A DNA stretch of 64,000 bases from Psychrobacter sp. 28M-43 (GCF_014770435.1 NZ_CP061739.1:1364001-1428000); one strand, 5' to 3'. Counted from the first letter of the stretch, positions 1-9,451 are shown. Translations and numbers: made by a program. Notes: generated from the letters alone by a model not told the origin.

Positions 1-44
1 GTAATGAATAAACTAAGCTAAGCAAATTGGTTTTCTCAAGGTAG

Positions 45-86
45 AAAAGAAGAAGCCCACTATTATTGTAGTGGGCTTCTTCTTTT
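45..86 (-). terminator. Strong intrinsic terminator downstream of the first fadD
   Basis: A perfect 18-bp stem (45-62 with 69-86) has a 6-nt loop. A-rich sequence on the left and T-rich sequence on the right make it able to work in both directions. It lies just past the stop codon of the minus-strand fadD. Confidence 0.85.
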
Positions 87-112
87 ATTTACTCTAAATA
101 GCAGGACAAGTA

Positions 113-1813
113 TTACAACGTTTGAGGATTATTTGACACATGCTGTTCACGCAGTTTTTGACGTAGTACTTTACCAACGTTACTCTTTGGTAGTTCACTA
201 ACAAACTCAATATGACGTGGACACTTATAACCAGTCAAATTGTCCAGCGCAAATTCTTTGATAACTTCTTTAGTGACGTTATTATCGGCGGGTACGATAT
301 AAATTTTAACTGCTTCACCTTGGTGATCATCAGGAATACCAATTACTGCGCAGTCGACGATACCATCACAATCGAGCATAACGGATTCGATTTCATTAGG
401 GAATACATTGAATCCTGAAACCAAGATCATGTCTTTCTTACGATCTAGTAGGGTGATATAGCCTTTTTCATCCATACTGATGATATCACCTGTACGGAAG
501 TAGCCGTCGCTTGTGAAATCATTGGTATTGTCTTTATTAAAGTAACCAGACGTAATATTAGGGCCTTTAATACACATTTCGCCTGCTTGATTTAGGCCCA
601 CACGTTTGCCACTGTCATCTACTACAATGATATCGACACTAGGAACAGGTATACCAATAGTACCGTTGAATTTACGATCAGTAATCACGTTAGCAGTACC
701 TGCCGCAACACCTTCCGTCATACCCCAACCTTCAACCATAGGGCAGCCAGTTACTTCCAACCAACGTGCTGCGGTTTGCTCAGTTGCCGCCATACCACCA
801 GCCTGAGTGATACGTAATGAACTAAAATCTAAGTTTTTAAAGTTTGGCTGGTCAAGTAACCCTTTAAATAGAGTGTTCACAGCAGGGAAGATATGGAATG
901 GTTGTTTTGATAACGTTTTAATAAACCCTGGCATATCGCGCGGATTAGGTACTAGGATAAAGGTATAACCTGAACGCATACCGAGTAGACTTAGCATGAA
1001 GGCAAAAATATGATACAGCGGTAAGGCCATCACCATATTGATATATACCTCATTGATACCTGAGGTCACAGGACGATACCATGCCTCTGACTGCATAGCA
1101 GCAGCGACGACATTACGTTGTGTTAGGACAGCACCTTTAGATAGTCCAGTCGTACCACCTGTATACTGCAAAATCGCTTTTTGTTGTAGGGTAGTTTTTG
1201 GTGCTTGAATAGGTAGGTTTTTTCCCTTTTTTAATACTTCAGGGAACTTAGTAACGTCATACTTAGGATCGTTTAGGTTGTACTTTGGAACCAAGCGTTT
1301 GACCTGACGGATGACCGTATTGACCAAAATACCTTTTAGTCCCATCATATCGCCCATTTTTGACAGCACGATACGTTTGATATTGGTTTCTTCAATGACT
1401 TGTTCTAAAGCTTGAGCAAAGTTGTCAACAACAAAGATAACCTGAGCACCTGAGTCATTCAATTGGTGACGCAACTCGCGACCCGTATATAGTGGGTTTA
1501 CTGGAGTGCAAACATAACCTGCACGTAGAATACCAATCATAGTTGGTAGATATTGGGGAACGTTTGGCATCATAAGAGCCACTACGCTGCCTTTAGGTAA
1601 ACCTTGAGCCTGTAACCATGCTGCTACTGCCAGTGAAGCGTTATCAACATCACCATAAGTATGCGTCACACCCATACAGATAGTCATCGGATGCATACGA
1701 AAGCGGTTAAAACACTCTTCATATAACTCTATGAGGCTTTCATACTGATCCGGATTAATCGTCTTAGGTACGTTTTCCGGGTATTGAGAAAGCCAAGGTT
1801 TATCTACAGTCAT
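113..1813 (-). CDS. fadD: Long-chain fatty acid--CoA ligase (FadD), copy 1
   Basis: ATP-dependent activation of long-chain fatty acids to acyl-CoA, feeding beta-oxidation and lipid synthesis; FadD enzymes act at the cytoplasmic face of the inner membrane. The 566 residues match the usual FadD length. The adenylate-forming motifs are in order: P-loop YTGGTTGLSKGA at 217-228, EGWGMTEG at 361-368, the TGD motif at 441-443, DRKKDMILVSGFNVFPNE near 457-474, and the C-terminal catalytic Lys548 in PKSNVGKVL. The ATG is preceded by AAGGA with an 8-nt spacer. The next gene upstream is a close full-length paralogue in the same orientation, with a 640-bp gap containing that gene's terminator, so the two are probably transcribed separately. 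Family assignment is secure; chain-length preference cannot be read from the sequence. Confidence 0.95.
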   Translation of the reverse strand: MTVDKPWLSQYPENVPKTINPDQYESLIELYEECFNRFRMHPMTICMGVTHTYGDVDNASLAVAAWLQAQGLPKGSVVALMMPNVPQYLPTMIGILRAGYVCTPVNPLYTGRELRHQLNDSGAQVIFVVDNFAQALEQVIEETNIKRIVLSKMGDMMGLKGILVNTVIRQVKRLVPKYNLNDPKYDVTKFPEVLKKGKNLPIQAPKTTLQQKAILQYTGGTTGLSKGAVLTQRNVVAAAMQSEAWYRPVTSGINEVYINMVMALPLYHIFAFMLSLLGMRSGYTFILVPNPRDMPGFIKTLSKQPFHIFPAVNTLFKGLLDQPNFKNLDFSSLRITQAGGMAATEQTAARWLEVTGCPMVEGWGMTEGVAAGTANVITDRKFNGTIGIPVPSVDIIVVDDSGKRVGLNQAGEMCIKGPNITSGYFNKDNTNDFTSDGYFRTGDIISMDEKGYITLLDRKKDMILVSGFNVFPNEIESVMLDCDGIVDCAVIGIPDDHQGEAVKIYIVPADNNVTKEVIKEFALDNLTGYKCPRHIEFVSELPKSNVGKVLRQKLREQHVSNNPQTL

Positions 1814-2372
1814 GATTAGCGTCCTTAAATATTAAAATAAATTAAGGCTCTATAAAAAAGTAGTCACATCCATGTCAACAATTTATATTGCTGTTCCGTT
1901 AGCAAGAAATTGTCGAGTGTTATCCTATATATTCACATACTGCTAAAATACGAGGCCCTTATAAAGTTTGATTCAACCACAGAGCATAAATATCTCATCA
2001 GGTTAAAAAACTAATTAATGTTTTGATAATGAAAATAGCTACTAGTAATACTGCTAATCAATCGATATGAGTCATAATTATATAAGATTAAAATAACAGA
2101 AAGTATAGTGACACATTTTGGCAATACATTAACATAACTACAACCGTGCCTGTTATGCTTATACAAGAACTTGATAGTTTACAGTTAAATTTGATAAATG
2201 AAAAAATATATGTTGAATAATTATAAAATGCCTAGACAAGTAATTTACTTTCTTATCAAGTAATTAACATGAAATTTATTCAAAAAATGTCATATAACTC
2301 AATATAAAGGTAGATTTGTAGTAATGGTAATAGAGAAATTTTATAATTGAATGACATAAAATGAATATACAA
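1814..2372 (-). promoter_or_regulatory. AT-rich upstream region of fadD copy 1
   Basis: This non-coding stretch is AT-rich and holds no supported gene. Around 2109-2135 it carries a block (acacattttggcaatacatt and flank) that recurs in similar form about 310 bp upstream of the second fadD (4440-4466). The shared position suggests that the promoter or operator region was duplicated together with the gene. No specific regulator site could be recognised. Confidence 0.4.
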
Positions 2373-2407
2373 AAAGAGCATCTTACATTAAATGTAAAAT
2401 GCTCTTT
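2373..2407 (-). terminator. Intrinsic terminator of fadD copy 2
   Basis: Outer arms AAAGAGCAT (2373-2381) and ATGCTCTTT (2399-2407) enclose an inner TTACATT/AATGTAA stem with one mismatch. On the minus strand it is followed by a T run, about 50 bp after the stop codon. Confidence 0.8.
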
Positions 2408-2455
2408 AGTGAAAATAAAATCAAATTTTTTAAAAATTAAAACTTTGATGTTCGT

Positions 2456-4153
2456 TTATCTTTGTGGATGGTCTGCATTGTGTTTTTCACGCAATTTTTG
2501 ACGAAGCACTTTACCGACATTACTCTTTGGTAAGTCGCTCACAAACTCGATGTGACGTGGACACTTATAACCCGTTAGATTATCTAAGGCAAAATCTGTA
2601 ATGACTTCTTTGGTAACATTATTGTCTTCAGGTACTACGTATATTTTGACCGCTTCACCTTGATGACTATCAGGAATACCAATTACCGCGCAGTCAAGAA
2701 TGCCGTCACAGTCAAGCATCACGGACTCGATTTCGTTAGGGAATACGTTAAATCCTGAAACCAAAATCATATCTTTTTTACGATCGAGCAGTTTAATATA
2801 ACCCTTATCATCCATGCTGACGATATCACCAGTGCGGAAATAACCATCGCTAGTAAAATCAGCGCTACTGTCTCTATTCAGATATCCAGAGGTTACGTTA
2901 GGGCCTTTAATGCATAGTTCGCCCCCTTCGTTTAAACCTACATGCTTGCCGTCTTCATCGATAATAATGACATCAACACCAGGGGCTGGTACACCGATAG
3001 TACCGTTAAACTCACGATTGGTAATAACGTTGGCGGTACCAACTGCAACGCCTTCTGTCATACCCCAACCCTCGATCATCGCGCAGCCAGTCACTTCTAA
3101 CCAGCGATTCGCAGTTTGCTCAGTAGCCGCCATACCACCAGCTTGTGAGATACGTAAAGAGCTAAAGTCCAAATCTTTAAAGTTAGGATTATCGAGCAAT
3201 CCTTTAAAGAGGGTATTGACCGCAGGGAAAATATGGAACGGTTGTTTTGATAAAGTTTTAACAAATCCAGGAATATCACGTGGATTAGGTACTAGTATAA
3301 AAGTATAGCCTGAGCGCATACCAAGTAAACTCAACATGAATGCAAAAATATGATACAGCGGCAGCGCCATCACCATATTGATATATACTTCGTTAATTTC
3401 TGATGTGATAGGGCGAGTCCATGCTTCTGATTGCATCGCTGCTGCTACAATATTACGCTGTGACAAGATAGCGCCTTTCGAAAGACCTGTGGTACCGCCT
3501 GTATATTGTAAAAATGCTTTTTGATCCAAAGACATTTTTGGTTGCTGAAAAGGTAGGTTTTTACCTTTTTTCAATACTTCAGGGAATTTAGTAACGTGGT
3601 ATTTAGGGTCATTAAGGTTGTACTTGGGTACTAAGCGTTTGACCTGACGAATAATCGTATTGACCAAAATACCTTTCAAACCCATCATATCGCCCATCTT
3701 AGATAGGATGACACGTTTGATAGCCGTTTCTTCAATAACTTGCTCAAGCGCTTGGGCAAAGTTATCAACCACAAAAATTGCTTGGGCACCAGAATCGTTA
3801 AGCTGATGGCGTAGTTCTCGGCCAGTATATAGTGGGTTGACAGGGGTACAAACGTAGCCTGCACGCAGTATCCCAATCATGGTTGGTAGATACTGTGGAA
3901 CGTTTGGCATCATGAGAGCGACGACACTACCTTTCGGCAAGCCTTGGTTCTGTAGCCAAGCGGCGACTGCCATCGAAGCATTATCGATATCACCATAGGT
4001 ATGAGTCACTCCCATACAAATGCTCATCGGATGTCCACGGAAGCGATCGAAGCATTCTTCGTACAGTTCCATGATGCTGCTATATCTATCAGGATTAATG
4101 GTTTTTGGCACACCGGCTGGATATTGAGAAAGCCAAGGTTTGTTCGATATCAT
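2456..4153 (-). CDS. fadD: Long-chain fatty acid--CoA ligase (FadD), copy 2
   Basis: A tandem paralogue of the preceding fadD, nearly collinear over its whole length, with the same adenylate-forming motifs (YTGGTTGLSKGA, EGWGMTEGVA, DRKKDMILVSG and the terminal PKSNVGKVL lysine). The frame is open 26 codons further upstream, but I place the start at 4153. The protein then begins MISNKPWLSQYP, aligning with MTVDKPWLSQYP of copy 1, and AAGGA sits 8 nt before this ATG exactly as in copy 1. An upstream in-frame ATG overlaps that Shine-Dalgarno site. Most differences between the copies are conservative and scattered, and all visible catalytic residues are kept, so both should be active. Different substrate range or regulation is a guess. 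Confidence 0.95.
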   Translation of the reverse strand: MISNKPWLSQYPAGVPKTINPDRYSSIMELYEECFDRFRGHPMSICMGVTHTYGDIDNASMAVAAWLQNQGLPKGSVVALMMPNVPQYLPTMIGILRAGYVCTPVNPLYTGRELRHQLNDSGAQAIFVVDNFAQALEQVIEETAIKRVILSKMGDMMGLKGILVNTIIRQVKRLVPKYNLNDPKYHVTKFPEVLKKGKNLPFQQPKMSLDQKAFLQYTGGTTGLSKGAILSQRNIVAAAMQSEAWTRPITSEINEVYINMVMALPLYHIFAFMLSLLGMRSGYTFILVPNPRDIPGFVKTLSKQPFHIFPAVNTLFKGLLDNPNFKDLDFSSLRISQAGGMAATEQTANRWLEVTGCAMIEGWGMTEGVAVGTANVITNREFNGTIGVPAPGVDVIIIDEDGKHVGLNEGGELCIKGPNVTSGYLNRDSSADFTSDGYFRTGDIVSMDDKGYIKLLDRKKDMILVSGFNVFPNEIESVMLDCDGILDCAVIGIPDSHQGEAVKIYVVPEDNNVTKEVITDFALDNLTGYKCPRHIEFVSDLPKSNVGKVLRQKLREKHNADHPQR

Positions 4154-4615
4154 AGTTAGCATCCTTGCGATTTGATATAGGCTAAAGTATTTTGAAAAGG
4201 TAGTTGTCAATCTAACAATGGTACAAACCACTACTTATTTAAGTGGTATCTACCGTATTCAATAGCATCCCTGTCTATTGATTAATAGCTAGTTTTTTTT
4301 GCTGCTATCACAGCATTCTATTTAATGAATATTTAGATAAAGCATTAAATAGGACAAATAAATAAAAAGTTCAATAATAAAAATAATGCTCGTTCTAAAA
4401 CTATTTATCTGCTGCTTACAAATAAAGTATCAAAAAAACGATACATTTGAGCAATACATTAGCATGAATTTAATCTAAAACAATAACAGTAAGCGATACT
4501 GATCAGTACATATATTAACTTATAAGAATATATTGACTTTGTTATCTCATAAATGAAGGATTAGATAATTAATGTTGGTAAGCTGACAAAACACAAAGGA
4601 ATGTAGATGCCAAAA
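4154..4615. other. AT-rich intergenic region upstream of fadD copy 2
   Basis: No gene is supported here. It contains the second copy (4440-4466) of the block found upstream of fadD copy 1. The rest is AT-rich, without a clear hairpin terminator for the fetB gene that ends at 4616. Confidence 0.4.
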
Positions 4616-5392
4616 TTATTGCGGTAAAATAAATTGATCTTTTTTATTAAAGAATCTTCGATAAATCAGTAATGCACTGATGGTACAGCCAAGCGTGCTG
4701 CTGACACATATCAGGAACATAGTGACTATTTGATAGCGTACGGCTTGAGTGGGATCGGCGCCCGCTAGGATTTGACCCGTCATCATGCCTGGCAAGCTAA
4801 CAATACCGACGACTAGCATAGAGTTTAAAGTTGGAGTCATGCCATTAGTGATAGCTGCTTTTATCTGCTCATGGACGGCTTCAAATGGTTTAGCAGATAG
4901 ACTGAGCATCATTTCGATACGTCCAGATTGCTCATGAAAGGATTCAATCAATTGATTGCTCGTCAACGAAATGGCAGTCAGAGAGTTACCTAATATCAGA
5001 CCCAATATAGGAATAATGAATTGCGGTGTATACCAAGGCTGCACATTCAAAATCGCTATAATCGCAATCGCCGTTACTAGTATTGCTGAGATACTGACTG
5101 CCAATAACGTATCTGTTAATAACCCCTTATAACTGCGTTTAACGCGATTTTTGGCGGCACTTCCTGCAATTAAAGTCATGACTGTTAATATGATTAGCAC
5201 TTCATACCATTGTTCACGTGCGAAAATCCACGCCAGTATTAGCCCAATAAAGCTAAGCTGTATAATCGTACGAAATGCCGCTATCAAAAGAGTCTTGCTT
5301 AGCTTTAAACGTAAGCGCCAAGAGATGAGCAATACGATGATAATTAGGCTGCTAGCAAGAGCGATATCACCATAAGTGAGGAAAATTTGCAT
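4616..5392 (-). CDS. fetB: FetB-type ABC transporter permease (UPF0014)
   Basis: Membrane subunit of a FetAB-type ABC system; in E. coli FetAB (YbbL/YbbM) is linked to iron export and peroxide resistance. The 258 residues are strongly hydrophobic with about six to seven predicted membrane segments. Family hallmarks are visible: R-IIQLSFIG near 41-50, PILGLILGNSLTAISL near 132-147, and the highly conserved VSLPGMMTGQILAGADP followed by AVRYQI in the C-terminal third. It follows the cognate ATPase gene on the same strand after a 147-bp gap. The family is clear; the transported substrate is inferred from E. coli. Confidence 0.88.
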   Translation of the reverse strand: MQIFLTYGDIALASSLIIIVLLISWRLRLKLSKTLLIAAFRTIIQLSFIGLILAWIFAREQWYEVLIILTVMTLIAGSAAKNRVKRSYKGLLTDTLLAVSISAILVTAIAIIAILNVQPWYTPQFIIPILGLILGNSLTAISLTSNQLIESFHEQSGRIEMMLSLSAKPFEAVHEQIKAAITNGMTPTLNSMLVVGIVSLPGMMTGQILAGADPTQAVRYQIVTMFLICVSSTLGCTISALLIYRRFFNKKDQFILPQ

Positions 5393-5539
5393 ATCATTCG
5401 TACCACTCGTATGAGCTTATTTAGGAAGTAATTGTGGTAATAATACAAGGTGAGGATTAAGGTTATTAACGTGCTAAATTGTCTGAGCAACTAAGCGACG
5501 ACTTAATTATTTAATTAAATATTCTTGAATAAAAGTTCC

Positions 5540-6397
5540 TCAAGAGTCCGCAGTGAGCACACCAGCTTGCATGTGCCAATGTCTATTTGCCAAAGGCATA
5601 ATATCTTTTGTGTCGTGAGTCACCCATAGGAGTGTGCGCTGTGCATCTGCGTGCAACCAGTTGATAAGTAAGTTGACTAGCTGTGCTGAAGTGTCCATGT
5701 CCAAAGCAGCAGTTGGTTCGTCTAGCAATAAAACTTTTGGACTAAGCTGCAATAGGCGCAATGTATTGACCAGTTGGCGCTCGCCACCAGATAAATGCTT
5801 GGCGTCTTGTTGCAAAAAATCTGCACTTCTATCCAAATGTTCAAGCTGAGCAACATGCCAGTCTCTATCAAAAGTCTGCGATTGGTGAGCGTGTAATTGA
5901 TAAGGCATTTGTAAGTTTTCAAGGACACTGCCATCTAACAACTGTGGATGCTGAGCGAGTAGGGCGACCTGCTTGCGCCACCGTATAGATGCAGTCTCAT
6001 GCATATCGTGATAAACATTACTCGACGTGTCATCGTGCAAACGAACAGTACCGCTGCTCATTGGCAATAATCCTGCCAATATTCGCAATAGTACTGATTT
6101 ACCGCTACCAGACGCTCCTGTCAAAACAGTAACTTGCCCTGACAATAGCGTACCGCTTGCACCGCTTATTAGCGTTCGATCATGAATTGATAGCTCTTTA
6201 TCCAGTGAAGCGTTTGCGGTTAGCTTGCTTGTCCATTTTTGATAAATGCTATACGGCATAGAGACTTTATTCGAGGCTTCTTTGCTATTTTTAATGCTTT
6301 GAGCATTTATCGTCCGTTGGCTATGTACCCATAGGTTATCAAATTCAAGCAACACTCTACCCGTATCTACGCTCATAGCAGTTCTACTGCTGACCAT
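5540..6397 (-). CDS. fetA: FetA-type ABC transporter ATP-binding protein
   Basis: Nucleotide-binding subunit expected to pair with the FetB permease encoded next downstream. Visible motifs: Walker A GASGSGKS (94-101), Q-loop Gln149, signature LSGGERQ (202-208), Walker B VLLLDEPTAALD (222-233) with catalytic Glu227, and switch His261 in WVTHD. The N-terminal half is longer than in E. coli FetA: an insertion of about 45 residues (roughly 26-70) separates the first strand from the rest of the ATPase core. The start at 6397 overlaps the thioesterase gene by 14 bp, implying translational coupling; an in-frame ATG at 6376 is an alternative, and neither has a strong Shine-Dalgarno sequence. Confidence 0.85.
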   Translation of the reverse strand: MVSSRTAMSVDTGRVLLEFDNLWVHSQRTINAQSIKNSKEASNKVSMPYSIYQKWTSKLTANASLDKELSIHDRTLISGASGTLLSGQVTVLTGASGSGKSVLLRILAGLLPMSSGTVRLHDDTSSNVYHDMHETASIRWRKQVALLAQHPQLLDGSVLENLQMPYQLHAHQSQTFDRDWHVAQLEHLDRSADFLQQDAKHLSGGERQLVNTLRLLQLSPKVLLLDEPTAALDMDTSAQLVNLLINWLHADAQRTLLWVTHDTKDIMPLANRHWHMQAGVLTADS

Positions 6398-6971
6398 TTA
6401 CTTGCTCAGAGATAGCTTGTTCGATCGTAACGCGCAGTTTTTTTGGTACACGAATAGGACGCATTGGTGGAGTTGTCGCTGAAGTATCTGGTTTATCGCT
6501 GCCTATTTCATCATTACTCATTGGCTCTGGTTTGACAAGGTTTTGTACGCAAGCAATAACGATTTTGGTGCTGCTTAGTAGCTGGCTATCATCAGTTTCG
6601 GTAGAGCCATGATTTGGTAGATTGCGATATATACTTTGGTAAAATATGATGCTGGCAGGTTTTAGCTCCACTTTATCGATACGTACGCTAATTACCTCAT
6701 CTAATAGAATGGCTCTTTTGTATTGCAAGTCCGCCTGACTCACGACAAAATGCTGCACTTCACCACTGTCAGTCTGCAAAAAATACCCATTTAAGCCCAG
6801 CTCAGTAAACCAGTCGCGTCGGCAGTTTTCAAAAAACACCAAATGATTGGCGTGATAGACTATACCGCCAGCATCAGTATGGTTAATATAGACGTTATAA
6901 TCTTTAGCAAATAATGGTTTGGTGTCATCATTCATGGCTGATGTCATATTTTTTTGCTTAATTGTTGTCAT
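6384..6971 (-). CDS. YbgC/FadM-like hotdog acyl-CoA thioesterase
   Basis: A 4-hydroxybenzoyl-CoA thioesterase family hotdog protein, predicted to hydrolyse acyl-CoA or related thioesters in the cytosol. The catalytic signature NHTDAGGIVYHANH lies at 30-43 with the conserved Asp33, followed by the FFENCRRDWF helix. The remaining hotdog strands run to about residue 130. The C-terminal 60 residues (Ser/Pro/Asp-rich, then RPIRVPKKLRVTIEQAI) extend beyond the usual 130-140-residue YbgC core. It is the first gene of a three-gene minus-strand group with fetA and fetB, overlapping fetA by 14 bp. In-frame ATGs at codons 9 and 13 are alternative starts. Substrate unknown. Confidence 0.75.
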   Translation of the reverse strand: MTTIKQKNMTSAMNDDTKPLFAKDYNVYINHTDAGGIVYHANHLVFFENCRRDWFTELGLNGYFLQTDSGEVQHFVVSQADLQYKRAILLDEVISVRIDKVELKPASIIFYQSIYRNLPNHGSTETDDSQLLSSTKIVIACVQNLVKPEPMSNDEIGSDKPDTSATTPPMRPIRVPKKLRVTIEQAISEQVNGQQ

Positions 6972-7176
6972 AGTGATGCTCGATATTTTTAATAAGTATT
7001 GTTAAATAAAAGTGTTTCAGATAGACCAATAATAGATAGTGCTTACAATATAGTTACTCTAGCTCAAGATATCAGGCCATGCAACCGCTAGAACCGCTTA
7101 CATTTGTTATCATAGTCGTTTATATTTCACCCATTTATAGAGCGCTATATTCTAACCAATCAGTATAGGACAGTTT

Positions 7177-8001
7177 ATGACCCGTTTTGTCAGTTTTAAC
7201 ATCAATGGTATCCGTGCACGTCAGCATCAGCTCGAGGCGGTGCGCGAGGTAATCGATCCTGATGTCATGGGCCTACAAGAAACCAAGGTTCATGATGATC
7301 AATTTCCGCTTAACGATATCGAAGGTCTGGGCTACCACGTCGAGTATTTTGGACAAAAAGGACATTATGGTGTTGCACTACTATCTAAAGCTGCACCTGT
7401 ATTTATACAAAAAGGCTTTCCTGGCGAAGATGAAGAAGCCCAAAAGCGCTTTATCCATGCACGTTACGAGTTTGAAGGTCGTGAAGTGGATGTGCTCAAT
7501 GGTTACTTTCCGCAAGGAGAGAGCCAAGATCACCCGACTAAATTTCCTATGAAGCGCGCTTATTATGCCAATTTGATGGCTTATATTGATACGCTAAAAT
7601 CTGAAGGTCGTTCGATTATCGTCATGGGTGATATGAATATCGCACCAGAAGATATCGATATTGGTATTGGTGAAGTTAATGCCAAACGCTGGTTGAAAAA
7701 CAGAAAAACCTCATTTCTGCCAGAAGAGCGCGAATGGTATTCAGCATTGATGTCACGTGAGCTGATAGATACTTACCGCCTGCATTATCCAGAGAGCACT
7801 GAGTTATACAGCTGGTTTGATTATCGCAGTCGCGGCTTCAATGATGAACCTAAGCGCGGGTTACGTATTGATCATATCCTATGTACCTCGGATCTAATCG
7901 ATAAATGTATCGATGCTGGTATTAGTTATGAGCTACGTGCTATGGAAAAACCCTCTGACCATGCACCGATTTGGTCAGCATTTGACCTGAAGAAACCGTA
8001 A
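7177..8001 (+). CDS. xthA: Exodeoxyribonuclease III (AP endonuclease)
   Basis: Base-excision repair enzyme that cuts 5' of abasic sites and has 3'-5' exonuclease and 3'-phosphatase activity. The 274 residues are collinear with E. coli XthA. Active-site residues are all present: Asn8 (SFNING), Glu35 (LQETKV), Asp152 and Asn154 (MGDMNIAP), Asp232 (RIDHIL), and Asp261-His262 (KPSDHAP). The FPQGES and SWFDYRSRGF motifs characteristic of the XthA branch are intact. AGGA lies shortly upstream of the ATG. It is transcribed divergently from the thioesterase-fet group across about 200 bp, and its product is cytosolic. Confidence 0.95.
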   Translation: MTRFVSFNINGIRARQHQLEAVREVIDPDVMGLQETKVHDDQFPLNDIEGLGYHVEYFGQKGHYGVALLSKAAPVFIQKGFPGEDEEAQKRFIHARYEFEGREVDVLNGYFPQGESQDHPTKFPMKRAYYANLMAYIDTLKSEGRSIIVMGDMNIAPEDIDIGIGEVNAKRWLKNRKTSFLPEEREWYSALMSRELIDTYRLHYPESTELYSWFDYRSRGFNDEPKRGLRIDHILCTSDLIDKCIDAGISYELRAMEKPSDHAPIWSAFDLKKP

Positions 8002-8022
8002 TACTTATATACCGTAATACCT

Positions 8023-8136
8023 ATATATAGTCAATCTCATGTAAATTAGATACGATGAGTAGCTTGTTCAGTCTGTTGGCCGTAGCACTGTAGTTAGCTC
8101 TCCGTATATCTAAACTGTCTTGAACTGACTATATAT
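8023..8136. repeat. 114-bp segment bounded by an 11-bp inverted repeat
   Basis: ATATATAGTCA (8023-8033) is the exact reverse complement of TGACTATATAT (8126-8136). The enclosed 92 bp have no coding potential and are moderately GC-rich for intergenic DNA. The shape (short terminal inverted repeats, about 110 bp, between two genes) fits a small non-autonomous repeat element. No second full copy is visible in this window, so repetitiveness is inferred. Confidence 0.45.
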
Positions 8137-8191
8137 TTATCACTTCGTATTCCATAAATAACGATAAAAATTGAAAAGTAAGGATTTTATT

Positions 8192-9415
8192 ATGGCTGTT
8201 GGAAATGTATCAGTACCTGACGTTATCTATCCTATCGATGGTATCAAGCTCAGTGCCACAGCGGCAGGCGTTCGCTACAAAGACCGCGATGATTTAGTAG
8301 TCATCGAAATATCTGACAAAGCTACTACTGCGGTTGTAACCACTAAAAACACCTTTTGTGCAGCGCCAGTGCGAGTATTGCGTGAGCATTTTGCTAAGGT
8401 TAGACCGCGCTATTTAGTCACTAATACTGGTAACGCAAATGCAGGTACAGGCGCTGATGGCAAGCGCCGCGCTATTGATATCTGTACAGCATTGGCTGAA
8501 AAGGCCGGTGTAGACACCAATACGATATTGCCATTCTCTACTGGCGTGATTGGTGAGCCGTTAAATAGTGATGCAGTCATCGCAGGTCTGGATAAGGCAT
8601 TGGCTAATCTAGCGCCTGATAGCTGGCTAGCTGCTGCTAATGGCATTCGCACGACAGATACCATTCCTAAATTGGCCAGCCAAAAAATTGATGTAGCAGG
8701 TACTAGCTATCATGTCACTGGTATGTCTAAAGGCTCAGGAATGATACGTCCGAATATGGCGACTATGCTGGGCTATGTGGCGACAGATGCTAATATCGCT
8801 GCTGACTTATTGCAAGAGATGCTAAGCGCTATCAATGAGCAGTCTTTCAACCGAATTACTGTCGATGGCGATACCTCAACCAATGACTGTTGTGTGTTGA
8901 TTGCAACAGGTGCTGCTAGCTCAGAGGTGATTGATAGTCCAGAGCATCCACATTATCAGCCTGTATTCGATGCATTAGCTGATGTGTTTGTTCGTCTGGC
9001 ACAATTGATTGTGCGTGATGGTGAAGGCGCTACTAAATTCATGACGGTCAAAGTGACTGGCGGTCAAACCACGCAAGAATGCTGCGATGTGGCTTATGCA
9101 GTCGCACATTCACCGTTGGTAAAAACGGCATTCTTTGCCAGTGATGCTAACTGGGGACGCATATTAGCAGCAGTGGGCTATGCTGGTATCGAAGACCTAG
9201 ACACAGAGCAAGTCGATGTGTATCTAGACGAGGTAATGATTTGCCAAAATGGCGGTGTTGCACCTGACTATACAGAAGAGGCGGGCAAAACAGTCATGAG
9301 CCGACCTGAGATTACCATTCATATTGACCTTGCACGTGGTGATGCTATCGATACCGTATATACCTGCGACTTGTCATACGATTACGTCAAAATAAACGCT
9401 GATTATCGTAGCTAG
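8192..9415 (+). CDS. argJ: Bifunctional ornithine acetyltransferase / N-acetylglutamate synthase
   Basis: ArgJ moves the acetyl group from N-acetylornithine to glutamate in the cyclic arginine pathway; bifunctional forms also use acetyl-CoA. From the start at 8192 it has 407 residues. I prefer this ATG to the in-frame TTG at 8171 because AAGGA (8179-8183) precedes it with good spacing. The oxyanion-hole STGVIGE lies at 116-122, and the autoproteolysis site is in NMATMLG with nucleophile Thr191, which becomes the N-terminus of the beta chain. Conserved DGDTSTND and GEGATKF blocks follow. It is monocistronic, ending at a strong terminator. Confidence 0.95.
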   Translation: MAVGNVSVPDVIYPIDGIKLSATAAGVRYKDRDDLVVIEISDKATTAVVTTKNTFCAAPVRVLREHFAKVRPRYLVTNTGNANAGTGADGKRRAIDICTALAEKAGVDTNTILPFSTGVIGEPLNSDAVIAGLDKALANLAPDSWLAAANGIRTTDTIPKLASQKIDVAGTSYHVTGMSKGSGMIRPNMATMLGYVATDANIAADLLQEMLSAINEQSFNRITVDGDTSTNDCCVLIATGAASSEVIDSPEHPHYQPVFDALADVFVRLAQLIVRDGEGATKFMTVKVTGGQTTQECCDVAYAVAHSPLVKTAFFASDANWGRILAAVGYAGIEDLDTEQVDVYLDEVMICQNGGVAPDYTEEAGKTVMSRPEITIHIDLARGDAIDTVYTCDLSYDYVKINADYRS

Positions 9416-9451
9416 TCGTTCTTAACAAAACAGAATTTGCATAGTTGTATC

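Noticed and set aside
2910..3308. Plus-strand 132-codon ORF inside fadD copy 2
   Set aside because: It is antisense to conserved FadD motifs, and a related antisense frame exists in copy 1, so it follows from the coding sequence.
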